Positions 18,722 to 27,770 of a stretch of 64,000 nucleotides of DNA are shown here, piece by piece. Every line of letters begins with the position of its first letter. Position 1 is the stretch's first letter. The stretch comes from Corynebacterium sp. P4-C1 (GTDB taxonomy: Bacteria; Actinomycetota; Actinomycetes; Mycobacteriales; Mycobacteriaceae), in the NCBI RefSeq assembly GCF_030503595.1, contig NZ_CP129966.1:1798001-1862000 (forward strand), in the 5' to 3' direction. The notes beneath the pieces were generated by a model. The model made no database searches. It was not told where the DNA came from and saw only the letters and a program-made list of their open reading frames with translations. The position numbers were made by a program, and so were the translations under genes.

Positions 18722-20652
18722 GTGTCGGACCGGTTGAAGGTGCTCTGCGCGGATTCCTTCGCAGCGGACGCGGCGGTGGCACGGATGCGTGTGGAATCCG
18801 CATGGATCCACTCGGAGATCTTCGCGACTTCTTCGTCGCCGGCACCGGCATCCAGCACCGCATTCCAATAGGCGACGGTCTCGTCGTGGTACTGGTGGCC
18901 GTGGCCGCCCGGCTGTTGCTGCGAGGTCAACTGGTCCACGCCGACCTGCCAGCCGGTGATGAACGGGACCCACCGCATGTTCTGCAGCACATCTACATGC
19001 TGCGCTGCAGGTGCTTTCACCCCGCGCGAGCCCGGTTCGCGCAGCCAGTCCGGTTTGCGAACGAAGAGCTTCCAATCCCACCACACCACCGGGTCGGAGG
19101 CGTGCTGGGCGAACACTGCGCGTGGGAATTCCCAATCTTGCTCGTAACCGCTGCCGTCATAGGTGTTCACCAAATGGTCGGGGTGCGCGGTGAAGCGCAC
19201 GTGGCGTCCGCCGTCGACGACTGGGAGACGTTCCGGAGTGCCGTGGTCGCGTCTCTTGGTCAGTTCAATATGGCGTTTGGTGAATCCGGGGGCTCCGGTG
19301 AACACGCCGCCGTCGACGCCGTCAAGCAGGGCTTCGACGCTCTCGAAGGAGTCGGCGACGCCGTAAGCGCCGAGCGACTCCCCGCCGACATAGAGCCGCG
19401 GCCGGTCGTCTTCCGGCATCCCGGCGAGGCGCTCCTTGATCGCGGAAATCAGAACCTTGGAGCTGCGCACAGGCACCTCGCGGTCCGAGGCGTAGGAGTA
19501 CGCCGACGGCATGAAGGAGTACTGCATGGCCACGATCGCGCAGTCGCCCCGGTTCAGGAATTCGAAGCCTGAGGTGTGGAAGTCGTTGATCCACCCGGTG
19601 CCCGCCGAGGACAGCACGGCGATGTTTCTGCGCGACCACGCATCTGTGCGGTCCATCTCGTGCAGCACCATTTGCGCCTGCTCTTCTGGGCTACGGTCCT
19701 TCAGCCCGATGAACACTCGGATCGGTTCCTTGGCCTCGCCGCCGCGCACCTTCTCGATATCCGCCTTCCGGGGTCCGCCCGCCACCACTGCGCGACCCTG
19801 ACGGCCGAGGTACCTCCACCGCTCGAGCGAGTCCGGCGACCCGGAACGCTCTGGTTCCCGCGGCTTATTCGCGCCGGGCAGGAATTCGCGGTTGAGCTCG
19901 TCGGCGTTGCGGTAGGCGGTGTTGAGGATCTGCCGCACGACCACCTTGTCGGTCAGCACGGCACCGAGGGCGCTAAGCCCCAGGATCGCCAGCGGCCACG
20001 ACACCAACGGCGGCATCCAGCGGCGCAACTCGGAATTGAAGCGGTCGGCAGTGACCTGGATTCCCTCCCCGGCCAGCAGGAGAGCACCGTAACCGATGGA
20101 GCCCAATCCAATTCCCGCCAGTGTTTGCAGCGGGCCGAGCCGGGTGGGGTCCTCGACGAGACGCTCGTGCTCGGAACGTCGTAAAGCAGCTGAGATATAC
20201 GTGGCCACCGTGACTGCACCCATGGCGATCTGCACGGGGACCGCCGCCTTGCGTCGGAAAGCGCGCGGGTACTTCCACTGCCGCGCGTCCGCGACAGTGC
20301 CGAAAGCCTTCGTCGCGCCCACGCCCACCGAGTGGCCCGCAGCCTGGCAGATCGCCACATTCGCCGTGGTCACCCACCACGGGTGGGGTAGCAGCGAGGG
20401 CGAAATCGCGCTCCACGTCGCAACCTCCGCGCCCAGAATGCCGCCCGCGAAATCATCCGGGAGCCTGCGCAAACCCGACATGCGCACGACAGGCGTCAAA
20501 TCCGCGAGCAACTCCACTGCGTAGAGCGGGGCGCGGACCGCATGAGTGCGGCGCGGCCACAGACGGGTCACTGTGTCCTTCATATTCTCCGCCGCTTCGC
20601 TTACGCGCGTGCGGAACGAGCGGTACGAAGGGTCGAGCGGCGTAAAGAGCAT
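18718..20652 (-). CDS. Alpha/beta hydrolase with N-terminal membrane domain (Abhydrolase_9 type)
   Basis: The 644-residue protein has an N-terminal region of about 260 residues with four to five hydrophobic segments (for example VQIAMGAVTVATYISAAL and LAGIGLGSIGYGALLLAG). A C-terminal alpha/beta hydrolase domain follows, with the nucleophile elbow GGESLGAYG (Ser about 440). This is the paired Abhydrolase_9_N and Abhydrolase_9 layout of actinobacterial membrane-bound hydrolases with unknown substrate. The start at MLFTPLDPS is preceded by CACAAT 7 bases upstream. Much longer extension of this frame upstream is antisense to two genes and is not real. Confidence 0.82.
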   Translation of the reverse strand: MLFTPLDPSYRSFRTRVSEAAENMKDTVTRLWPRRTHAVRAPLYAVELLADLTPVVRMSGLRRLPDDFAGGILGAEVATWSAISPSLLPHPWWVTTANVAICQAAGHSVGVGATKAFGTVADARQWKYPRAFRRKAAVPVQIAMGAVTVATYISAALRRSEHERLVEDPTRLGPLQTLAGIGLGSIGYGALLLAGEGIQVTADRFNSELRRWMPPLVSWPLAILGLSALGAVLTDKVVVRQILNTAYRNADELNREFLPGANKPREPERSGSPDSLERWRYLGRQGRAVVAGGPRKADIEKVRGGEAKEPIRVFIGLKDRSPEEQAQMVLHEMDRTDAWSRRNIAVLSSAGTGWINDFHTSGFEFLNRGDCAIVAMQYSFMPSAYSYASDREVPVRSSKVLISAIKERLAGMPEDDRPRLYVGGESLGAYGVADSFESVEALLDGVDGGVFTGAPGFTKRHIELTKRRDHGTPERLPVVDGGRHVRFTAHPDHLVNTYDGSGYEQDWEFPRAVFAQHASDPVVWWDWKLFVRKPDWLREPGSRGVKAPAAQHVDVLQNMRWVPFITGWQVGVDQLTSQQQPGGHGHQYHDETVAYWNAVLDAGAGDEEVAKISEWIHADSTRIRATAASAAKESAQSTFNRSDT

Positions 20653-20850
20653 GCGCCCTATTGTGGCAAAAATTGGCTGCGGCGGTGGGGTGGAACCGCT
20701 GTGCACGGCCCTAAACCAACGAGAGGTGAACGCAGCGTTATTTTCGCGTGATACTTGCGTATCTTCCTCGTCCAGCGCTTTTCGATCCCCCGCCGCGCAC
20801 CTAATGTCGAGCATTAAGTTGCACGCGCTTTTTGGGGAGACTTCGCAGGC
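20653..20850. other. Intergenic region with a TAATG/CATTA inverted repeat
   Basis: This divergent spacer of 198 bases lies between the hydrolase and the GDPD gene. It has no convincing gene. TAATG and CATTA (20802-20816) form a 5-bp inverted repeat with a 5-base centre, 35 bases before the GDPD start, and could be an operator. GGGGAGA (20834-20840) is a plausible ribosome binding site. Confidence 0.5.
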
Positions 20851-21630
20851 ATGACCATCGCCACCTCCGCCCAGGTTTCGGTACCCGGCACCCACCCGCT
20901 CATCGTCGCCCATCGTGGCGCGTCGGGGCTCCACCCGGAATCCACGCTCCGCGCATTCGACGAGGCGCTGAAGATGGACGGCGTGCACGGGATCGAGTGC
21001 GATGTGCGCCTCACCCGCGACGGCCGTCTCGTCGTCCACCACGACGCACTGATCAACCGCACTTCCGATGGCGCCGGCCGCATCGCCAAGATGGACTTCG
21101 CGGACCTGCGCCAATTCAATTACGGCACCGAGGACGACCCGCAGCAGCTCCTGCTTCTCGACGAACTTCTGGACCTCATGCAGGACTACCCCGACAAGCA
21201 CATCTACATCGAAACGAAGCACCCCACCCGCTTCGGCCCCGAAGTGGACGAGCAGACAGTGCGCACCCTCTGGTACCGCGGGATGAAGGAGGATCCCCGC
21301 GTCCACCTCATCTCTTTCTCCCACTCCGCGATGCGCTTTTTCACCCACGTCGTCCCGGAACTGGAGACTTTCTACCTGTTTCGTTTGCGCGAGAAGAAAT
21401 GGAACCCGACGAGCACGATGTTCTCCCGCCCATACGGTGTCGGCCCGGCTCTCGTGCACCTGCGCGGCATGCCGAAGCTGCTCGGCTACCGCGGGTTGAA
21501 GACGTACACGTGGACAGTCAACGAGCCCGAGCACATGCGCTGGTGCCGGGACAAGGGCGTGGATGTCTTCGCCACCGACAACCCGCACCTCGCGGTGGAG
21601 ACATTCCGCACCCCAGGCACTGTGAACTGA
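20851..21630 (+). CDS. glpQ1: Glycerophosphodiester phosphodiesterase
   Basis: The 259-residue enzyme is predicted to hydrolyse glycerophosphodiesters to glycerol-3-phosphate and an alcohol. The GDPD signature is intact: the HRGASGLHPESTLRAF start, the metal-binding ECDVRLTRDGRLVVHHD motif, and the C-terminal TWTVNEPEHM. There is no signal peptide, so it is probably cytoplasmic. The symbol follows remembered synteny with the C. glutamicum gene upstream of lcpB and could be wrong in number. Confidence 0.88.
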   Translation: MTIATSAQVSVPGTHPLIVAHRGASGLHPESTLRAFDEALKMDGVHGIECDVRLTRDGRLVVHHDALINRTSDGAGRIAKMDFADLRQFNYGTEDDPQQLLLLDELLDLMQDYPDKHIYIETKHPTRFGPEVDEQTVRTLWYRGMKEDPRVHLISFSHSAMRFFTHVVPELETFYLFRLREKKWNPTSTMFSRPYGVGPALVHLRGMPKLLGYRGLKTYTWTVNEPEHMRWCRDKGVDVFATDNPHLAVETFRTPGTVN

Positions 21631-21654
21631 TCTGACCACGGTAGATTGGTCGGC

Positions 21655-22566
21655 ATGGCCAAGAAGAACCGCAAGAAGGAAGACCTGCCCGAGGGCATGA
21701 GCCGCCGCCAGGCGAAGCTGGCTGCCCGTGCCGCCGAGCGCGAAGCACTGCAGAAAGACCCGCGCCCGTACAAGGGCCTGAAGGCTGAGACCGATTTGGT
21801 CGCGCTCCAGGAGTTCGTTCCCTCCGCCGTCGCGAAGGTGGATGTCAAGGGCACCCCGGTGAATATCGTCACCGTTCTGCCTGGTGCGGGAGCCGCCCTG
21901 CGCCGTCCGGAGGAGGACGGCGGCGAGCGCTTCGTCGCTCTGCAAGTCCAGTCCCACTCCCAGAACCCGAACCGCGACCTCGCTTACGCCCTGAGCTGGG
22001 TGCTCGAGGCCGAACCGGGCGCGACGCTGAACTCCACCGCCGCCGACGGCTCCCAGCCCGAGCTGAACACCCTGATCAGCGAGTCCGCTGAGCTGGACAT
22101 CACCACCCACGACGACTTCAACTGGTGGTTCACCGAGTCCGCAGTCTCCAACCCGCAGGTCCAGCAGGCGCTGGCACGCGCGAACGGCGCGGTGATCCCG
22201 TCCGTCGAGGTCGATGCCGACCTGCCGGGCTCCATCTGGTGGGTCAACCCCGGCGGCGGCAAGGCCCACATTCGCTGGATCCGCCCGGAGGACGACGAGC
22301 GCAAGATGCTCGACGCCCTCGCCCGCATCGCCGCCCGCGGTGAGCTCAACCTCGGAGAGAACACCAAATTCGCCGGCGCTTTCCGCACCCACGGTCTGCT
22401 CGTCCCGGTCTTCGACCTCGACCCGGCCGTCGCCGCCGACTCCTACGGCGACGCCCTCAAGAAGGTCGACGAGGCTATCGCCGCTGAGTACGACAACGAT
22501 GCCCAGCTCAACGCTGATGAACGTAAGCAGCTGGAGAACATCAAGTCGCGCCAGGTCACCATTTAG
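21655..22566 (+). CDS. DUF5926 family protein
   Basis: The 303-residue protein is conserved in actinobacteria with unknown function. It has a Lys/Arg-rich N-terminus (MAKKNRKKEDLPEGMSRRQAKLAAR) and then a mixed domain with no recognisable active site. It ends in a charged helix with QLNADERKQLENIKSRQ. The start at 21655 has the hexamer TAGATT exactly 7 bases upstream and no ribosome binding site, which points to a leaderless transcript. It lies between the GDPD gene and an amino acid permease, all on the plus strand. Confidence 0.8.
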   Translation: MAKKNRKKEDLPEGMSRRQAKLAARAAEREALQKDPRPYKGLKAETDLVALQEFVPSAVAKVDVKGTPVNIVTVLPGAGAALRRPEEDGGERFVALQVQSHSQNPNRDLAYALSWVLEAEPGATLNSTAADGSQPELNTLISESAELDITTHDDFNWWFTESAVSNPQVQQALARANGAVIPSVEVDADLPGSIWWVNPGGGKAHIRWIRPEDDERKMLDALARIAARGELNLGENTKFAGAFRTHGLLVPVFDLDPAVAADSYGDALKKVDEAIAAEYDNDAQLNADERKQLENIKSRQVTI

Positions 22567-22580
22567 GCTGCGGTGGGGTC

Positions 22581-23972
22581 ATGGCATCTGGGACGGCACG
22601 TAGTGGGCGTAGTGGATTGAGCACGCGCCACCTCAATTTCATCGCACTCGGATCCGCGATCGGCACCGGCCTGTTCTACGGCTCCGCCGGGGCGATCCAG
22701 GCGGCGGGACCGTCAGTCCTGCTGGTCTACCTCCTCGGCGGCGCGGTGGTGTACTTCCTCCTCCGTGCCCTCGGCGAGATGTCGGTGCACCACCCAGTCA
22801 CCGGCTCTTTCGCCGAATACACCCGCGCTTACCTGGGCGGCGCCGCCGGATACTTGACCGGTTGGATGTTCGCCTTCGAAATGGTGATCGTGGCGTTGGC
22901 GGACCTCACGGCAATTGGCATTTACATGGGATTTTGGTTTCCCGATGTCTCACGGTGGGTGTGGATCGTCGCGGCCTTGCTCGTCGTCGGCGCCGCCAAT
23001 GTGGCCAGTGCGAAGGCCTTCGGCGAGCTGGAATTCTGGTTCACAGTGGTCAAAGTCGGCGCGGTCATCGCCATGATTCTCGCTGGTGCCGCCGTTTTAG
23101 TCTTCGGCCTGTCCACGGCGGAGACCACGGGCCCGGTCAACCTCGTCAACGACGGCGGGTTCTTCCCCAACGGCCTCACCGGCATGGTCGCTTCCTTCAT
23201 CCTCGTGCTCTTCGCATTCGGTGGCACGGAGATCATCGGTGTGGCGGGCAGCGAGGCATCCGACCCGAAAGCGGCTGTGCCGAAGGCGGTCAACACCGTC
23301 CCTGTGCGTATCCTGCTGTTCTACGTGCTGTCCATCCTGGTCATCTTGATGATCAATCCGTGGCGCACCATCACCGGCGATGAGTCGCCCTTCGTGCAGA
23401 TCTTCTCCACCCTGGGCGTCAACTGGGCCGCTGGTCTACTGAACTTCGTGGTCATCACCGCCGCGTTGTCCGCCATCAACGCGGACCTCTTCGGTGCGGG
23501 CCGCGTGCTCACCGGCTTGGCCAAACAGAACTACGCACCGCGCGTGATGGCCCGCACCATCCGCGACGTGCCGGTCATGACCACGGTGATTTTGCTGCTG
23601 GTTCTCGTGGTCGGCGTTGTCGCCAACACGCTCGTTCCGGACCGCATCTTCGACACCATTGCTTCCCTGGCCACCTTCGCCACGATTTTCGTGTGGCTGA
23701 TGATCCTGCTGGCGCACCTCGCCTCGCGCCGCCAGATGACGCCGGAGGAGGTGGCAGCCCTCGACTACAAGACTCCGCTGTACCCGTACGGCCAGTACTT
23801 CGCGATCGCCTTCATCCTCTTCACCTTCGGCATCATGGTGTGGTTGCCGGACTTCCGCGTCGCCTTCGTCGTCGGCCTCGCGTTCAGCGTGATCACTGTG
23901 GCGCTGTACTTCATCACCGGCCGGCACAAGCTCCCAGAGCCGGAGCTCGGGATTGAAACCTCGCGCAACTAG
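22581..23972 (+). CDS. Amino acid permease (APC superfamily)
   Basis: The 463-residue protein has twelve predicted membrane segments. The N-terminal signature HLNFIALGSAIGTGLFYGSAGAI is characteristic of the AAT group of amino acid:proton symporters (AroP, ProY, GabP-like). GEMSVHHPVTGSFAEYT and the FGGTEIIGVAGSEASDP segment in helix 6 are also present. The transported amino acid cannot be told from sequence. It starts 14 bases after the DUF5926 stop and converges with lcpB. Confidence 0.9.
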   Translation: MASGTARSGRSGLSTRHLNFIALGSAIGTGLFYGSAGAIQAAGPSVLLVYLLGGAVVYFLLRALGEMSVHHPVTGSFAEYTRAYLGGAAGYLTGWMFAFEMVIVALADLTAIGIYMGFWFPDVSRWVWIVAALLVVGAANVASAKAFGELEFWFTVVKVGAVIAMILAGAAVLVFGLSTAETTGPVNLVNDGGFFPNGLTGMVASFILVLFAFGGTEIIGVAGSEASDPKAAVPKAVNTVPVRILLFYVLSILVILMINPWRTITGDESPFVQIFSTLGVNWAAGLLNFVVITAALSAINADLFGAGRVLTGLAKQNYAPRVMARTIRDVPVMTTVILLLVLVVGVVANTLVPDRIFDTIASLATFATIFVWLMILLAHLASRRQMTPEEVAALDYKTPLYPYGQYFAIAFILFTFGIMVWLPDFRVAFVVGLAFSVITVALYFITGRHKLPEPELGIETSRN

Positions 23973-23992
23973 CGGGGCGGCCGGGAAAGCAG

Positions 23993-25318
23993 CTAGCGCA
24001 TCCCCGCGAAGAGCTGCTCCGCGGCCGCATCATCCCACACGAGCACACTGCCGACCTCTGTGTCGATGAAGTCGCCGATGGGCACCGTTTCCGTGTTGAC
24101 CCCGCCGCGCAGCGCGAATGCCATGCGTGCCAGGTGCCACACGTGGTCACCCTCACCCACGATGAACATGCTGCTGCCGCGCATCACCAGGGGAATGAGG
24201 CGGAACGGATTGAGCAGCACGGACGGCGACAGGGCTTTCTTCATCAGCGCGCCGACGAATTCGCGCTGGCGCTGCACACGGTCGAGGTCGCCCATGGCGG
24301 TGGCGCGGGTGCGCACGTAGCCGAGCGCCGTCGGACCGTCCATTTTCTGGCAGCCCGCCTGGATATTGAGGTTGGCTAGCGGGTCGTCGATGGGCTCGGT
24401 CGGGCACAGTTGCACCCCGCCCACCGCGTCCGTGATCTTGGCGAGTCCGCCCATCCCCACCTCGGCGTAGTGGTCGATGTGGAGGTGCGTGGCATTTTCC
24501 ACGGTCTCCGCAAGCAGCTTGGGTCCGCCGAAGGCGAAGGCGGCGTTGATCTTGTCCATGCCGTAGCCGGGAATCTCCACATAGGAGTCGCGCGGGATGG
24601 ACAGCAGCGTCGCCTTCCTGCCGTTGGGAATGTGCATGAGCATGATCGTGTCGGTGCGGCCAGTGCCTATGTCGCCGCCGGTGCCCAGGCGCTCGACGTC
24701 CTTCTCGGTGAGTCCCTCGCGCGAGTCGGAGCCGACGATCAGCCAGTTCGTGCCGGAGGTGTTCCCGATCGGGTTGTCCGGGAACGCATCCACCCGGGTC
24801 AAACGCGCATCGGCGAAGAGCGTGCCGACGACCACGAAGACGATGAGCAGCGACAGCAGTGTCGGGATGCAGCCGGCGCGGGGGCGCGGAATGCGCGGCC
24901 GGGGGCGCCGAGGAGTTTCTCGGCGTGCAGGGCGCACGCGCCGCTCGGGCGAGAGTTCCAGCTGCGGTTCCCAGCGTTCCCGCCGCGGCGCCTCACGGCG
25001 CACCCCGTTTCCCCTGTCAGCCAGCGGAGTCCGGCGCGGCTCGTAGCGTTGAGCCTCACGCCGTGGCGCTTCGTACCTGGTCTCCCGAGGCATCTGCTGG
25101 CGCGGGCGTACCGTCTCCCTGACGGGTTCCCGAACAGGCCCCCGCCCAGATTCCCTGACGGGCCGCTCAGTCTCTCGCCGGGGGCTCGGGGCTGGCTGGT
25201 TTGCCGAGCGCTTCCGGATCGGGCGCCCGTACCTGTCGATCAGGGGTTTCCCGTCCTTGCCTACGAGGAAATCCCCGGGGTTGTCCCGGGGGTCGTTGGA
25301 GTGCGGGGTGTGCGACAT
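23993..25318 (-). CDS. lcpB: LytR-CpsA-Psr family protein LcpB
   Basis: The 441-residue protein attaches glycopolymers, here probably arabinogalactan, to peptidoglycan. A long cytoplasmic Arg/Pro-rich region (1-145, many RREAPRRE-like repeats) precedes one membrane helix (PTLLSLLIVFVVVGTLFAD, about 160). The LCP domain then has NWLIVGSDSREG, the RTDTIMLMHIP segment with Asp and Arg, and ATLLSIPRDSYVEIPGYG. The name rests on remembered synteny with C. glutamicum lcpB. The start MSHTPHSND has TAAGAT 7 bases upstream, so it is probably leaderless. It lacks the C-terminal LytR_C domain found in LcpA. Confidence 0.85.
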   Translation of the reverse strand: MSHTPHSNDPRDNPGDFLVGKDGKPLIDRYGRPIRKRSANQPAPSPRRETERPVRESGRGPVREPVRETVRPRQQMPRETRYEAPRREAQRYEPRRTPLADRGNGVRREAPRRERWEPQLELSPERRVRPARRETPRRPRPRIPRPRAGCIPTLLSLLIVFVVVGTLFADARLTRVDAFPDNPIGNTSGTNWLIVGSDSREGLTEKDVERLGTGGDIGTGRTDTIMLMHIPNGRKATLLSIPRDSYVEIPGYGMDKINAAFAFGGPKLLAETVENATHLHIDHYAEVGMGGLAKITDAVGGVQLCPTEPIDDPLANLNIQAGCQKMDGPTALGYVRTRATAMGDLDRVQRQREFVGALMKKALSPSVLLNPFRLIPLVMRGSSMFIVGEGDHVWHLARMAFALRGGVNTETVPIGDFIDTEVGSVLVWDDAAAEQLFAGMR

Positions 25319-25476
25319 GGAAAACATCTTAAACGCCGATCCCACACGCCACAGCATTAACACGTGCAACATATGTGGCTATGGTCTGTGGTGGGCGGGG
25401 CGAAGGCGGACAGTACTGTGACCGCACCGCACTGTAGAGGGGCAGCCGCGCGACACCCGCGGGGCAGGAGACCCGT

Positions 25477-26187
25477 TCACAGCCCGAGCCAACTCACGTC
25501 GAGGAACAGGTAACCGAGGTAGGCCACCGCGTCAATGAGGAAGTGGGCCAGGATGAGCGGCCAGACTTTCCCGGTGCGGTGGAAGTAGAAGGCGAAGATA
25601 ACACCCATGGCGATATTCCCCGCACCGGCAGAAAAGCCCTGGTAAAGGTGGTAGGTGCCGCGCAGGACGGCGGAGGCGGCGATCGCGCCCCACACAGGAA
25701 CCCGCAGCTGCTTGAGGCGTGTGAGAAGCCACATGACCACGACGGTCTCCTCGGCGAAGGCGTTCGCGGCGGACCAGAGAAGCAGCAGGGGCACCTTGGC
25801 GGCGTCGGTCGCGGGTACGACCTCTTTGGTCCACCCCATCTGCAGGGACATCACGTAGAGGACGAGGCCGGGAATGCCGATCAGCGCCGCCAACCCGGCA
25901 CCCCATACCCAGTCGCGCCAGCGGGGCCAGGGCAGATGCGCGCCGAGCAGGTACAGGGCCAGGCCGCCCCAGGCCAGCAGGGTCGCGGCTGAGGCGAGTT
26001 GCAATGCGGCGTCGAGCCAGGAAAGGGACGACGTGGCGTCGTTAAGCACTGTGCGCTGTTGGTTGAGCGGGGTGGGGGACAGGGCGGCGTCGATAAGCTT
26101 GAGCGCCGCGCGCACGCCGGACATGCCAAAAGTGACGGCGAGGACAAGGAGAACCTCGAGTGTGAGGCGGCGCCGGTCGATGGTCAT
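25477..26187 (-). CDS. CPBP-family intramembrane metalloprotease
   Basis: The 236-residue protein has about six to seven membrane segments. The CPBP (CAAX protease/bacteriocin-processing, Rce1-like) motifs are AFAEETVVVMWLLTRL (motif 1 with paired Glu), LRGTYHLYQG (motif 2 with His) and LAHFLIDA (motif 3 with His). Substrate is unknown. The start has TACAGT 6 bases upstream on its own strand, and that hexamer shares two bases with the -10 of the divergent pheA. Confidence 0.88.
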   Translation of the reverse strand: MTIDRRRLTLEVLLVLAVTFGMSGVRAALKLIDAALSPTPLNQQRTVLNDATSSLSWLDAALQLASAATLLAWGGLALYLLGAHLPWPRWRDWVWGAGLAALIGIPGLVLYVMSLQMGWTKEVVPATDAAKVPLLLLWSAANAFAEETVVVMWLLTRLKQLRVPVWGAIAASAVLRGTYHLYQGFSAGAGNIAMGVIFAFYFHRTGKVWPLILAHFLIDAVAYLGYLFLDVSWLGL

Positions 26188-26211
26188 GGGTCAACTGTAG
26201 GCTGGGAGAGC
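26188..26211. promoter_or_regulatory. Overlapping divergent -10 elements, CPBP protease and pheA
   Basis: The 24-base spacer holds TAGGCT on the plus strand (26198-26203, 8 bases before the pheA ATG) and TACAGT on the minus strand (26199-26194, 6 bases before the protease ATG). The two hexamers share the base pairs at 26198-26199. Confidence 0.6.
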
Positions 26212-27138
26212 ATGAGCACGACGAGCGTTGCCTACCTGGGGCCTGCCGGGACTTTCACTGAGGAAGCCTTGTGGCTGTTCCGCGACCACATTCCGGGCGA
26301 GATCACGCCGTTGCCCGTTGAGTCGCCGTCCGCCGCGTTGAACGCGGTGCGTGACGGCCGTGCGCAGTTCGCCGTTGTGGCGATCGAGAATTCCGTGGAC
26401 GGCGCGGTGACCAGCACGTCCGACGCGTTCGTTGAGGGCGGCGGGATGATGATCTACCGCGAGGTGGAGTTACCCATCAGCTTCGCCATCATGACCCGTC
26501 CTGGCTTCCAGCTGCGTGAAGCTACCCGCTTTTCGACGCATCCGGTCGCCCACCGCCAAGTCCGCCAGTGGCTGGAAGACAACTTGCCCGGAGTGCCGTT
26601 CGCGGCGGCCTCCTCGAATGCCGCCGCAGCGAAAGCTGTCGCCGACGGGGAGGCCGATGTCGCGGCCGCCCCGCGCCGGGCCGCGGACCTGTTCGGGCTC
26701 GACGTGCATGCGGAGGGGATCGCGGATATGAGTGAGGCGCGCACCCGGTTCGTGCTCGCCGGACGCGCCGGCGTGCCCACACAGCGCACCGGCAACGACC
26801 GCACCTCGGTGGTTTTCCAATTGCCCAACGAGCCTGGGACACTGGTGGGTGCGCTGCAGGAATTCGCTTACCGCGGAGTGGATCTCACCCGCATCGAGTC
26901 GCGCCCGACACGCGAGAAGGCGAACACGTACAACTTCTACGTGGATCTAGTCGGGCACATCGACGACGTGCCGGTCGCGGAGGCGCTGCGCTCCCTCTGG
27001 CTGCGCACCACCACCATCGCGTTCCTCGGTTCGTGGCCGCGGTTCGGCGGCGGGGGCGAGGAGCATATGGTCGATCCGGATCGTATCGACCAGGCTGAAC
27101 AGTGGGTCCGCGCGGCCCGGGAAGGAACATCATGCTGA
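26212..27138 (+). CDS. pheA: Prephenate dehydratase
   Basis: The 308-residue enzyme converts prephenate to phenylpyruvate in phenylalanine synthesis. The periplasmic-binding-like catalytic region (about 1-185) has AYLGPAGTFTEEAL, VVAIENSVDGAV and the catalytic Thr-Arg-Phe in EARTRFVLAG. A C-terminal ACT domain (about 200-280) has LPNEPGTLVGALQEFAYRGVDLTRIESRP, whose ESRP motif binds Phe for feedback inhibition. It is monofunctional, as in corynebacteria, with no chorismate mutase domain. It overlaps the downstream phosphatase by 7 bases. Confidence 0.95.
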   Translation: MSTTSVAYLGPAGTFTEEALWLFRDHIPGEITPLPVESPSAALNAVRDGRAQFAVVAIENSVDGAVTSTSDAFVEGGGMMIYREVELPISFAIMTRPGFQLREATRFSTHPVAHRQVRQWLEDNLPGVPFAAASSNAAAAKAVADGEADVAAAPRRAADLFGLDVHAEGIADMSEARTRFVLAGRAGVPTQRTGNDRTSVVFQLPNEPGTLVGALQEFAYRGVDLTRIESRPTREKANTYNFYVDLVGHIDDVPVAEALRSLWLRTTTIAFLGSWPRFGGGGEEHMVDPDRIDQAEQWVRAAREGTSC

Positions 27139-27770
27139 TCTTGCTGCGTCACGGCCAGACCACCTCGAACGTGGACCACAAGCTGGACACCGTCCTCCCC
27201 GGCGCCGAGCTCACAGAATTGGGGCGTGAGCAGGCGAAGAGCGCGGGCGCGGAGATCCTGGACAGCTACGAGGTCGACCGCGTGATCTCCTCGCGTGCAA
27301 CGCGCGCGAAGCAGACGGCCCAGATCGGTTTCGGCGAGCGGTTCAGCGACATTCCCGCCGTGGATGGCATTCATGAAGTCCACGCTGGCCGTTGGGAGAT
27401 GCACAATTCGCGCGAAGCGCACGAGGCGTACCTGGGAGCGTTCCGCGGTTTCTACCGCCGCCAGCTTGAGGCGCTTATCGACGGCGGCGACACCCTCGAC
27501 ATCTTCCTCTCCCGCTACAAGGGCGGACTCCTCCCGTACGCCGCGCAGGAGGGGACCACCGTTGCGGTGTCCCACGGCGGGGCGATCCGCGCGTTCGCCG
27601 CGAATGCCTGCGAGATCGACCCGGACTTCGCCGAGGCGAGCTACCTGCCCAACTGCCAGTACGTGGTGGTCGATCCCACCGCGGGCCCGACGGGCGACCC
27701 CGCCGCGGATTTCGGACGGTGGCGCGTGGTCCGCTGGGCGGAGTACCCGCTGCCGGGAGCGTCGGGCTAG
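27132..27770 (+). CDS. Histidine phosphatase (phosphoglycerate mutase-like)
   Basis: The 212-residue protein has the histidine phosphatase signature LILLRHGQTTSN (catalytic His in RHG), conserved Arg in SSRATRAKQTA, and the second His in VAVSHGGAIRAF. Substrate is unknown. Genes of this family directly after pheA are common in corynebacteria and mycobacteria, so a link to aromatic or phosphate-ester metabolism is possible. The start overlaps the pheA end and is probably translationally coupled. It converges with the zincin gene, with a 4-base overlap. Confidence 0.88.
   Translation: MLILLRHGQTTSNVDHKLDTVLPGAELTELGREQAKSAGAEILDSYEVDRVISSRATRAKQTAQIGFGERFSDIPAVDGIHEVHAGRWEMHNSREAHEAYLGAFRGFYRRQLEALIDGGDTLDIFLSRYKGGLLPYAAQEGTTVAVSHGGAIRAFAANACEIDPDFAEASYLPNCQYVVVDPTAGPTGDPAADFGRWRVVRWAEYPLPGASG

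Noticed and set aside
20653..22392. A 1224-residue minus-strand frame continuing upstream of the alpha/beta hydrolase
   Set aside because: The upper part is antisense to the GDPD and DUF5926 genes, both of which have clear motifs. The true start is MLFTPLDPS at 20652.
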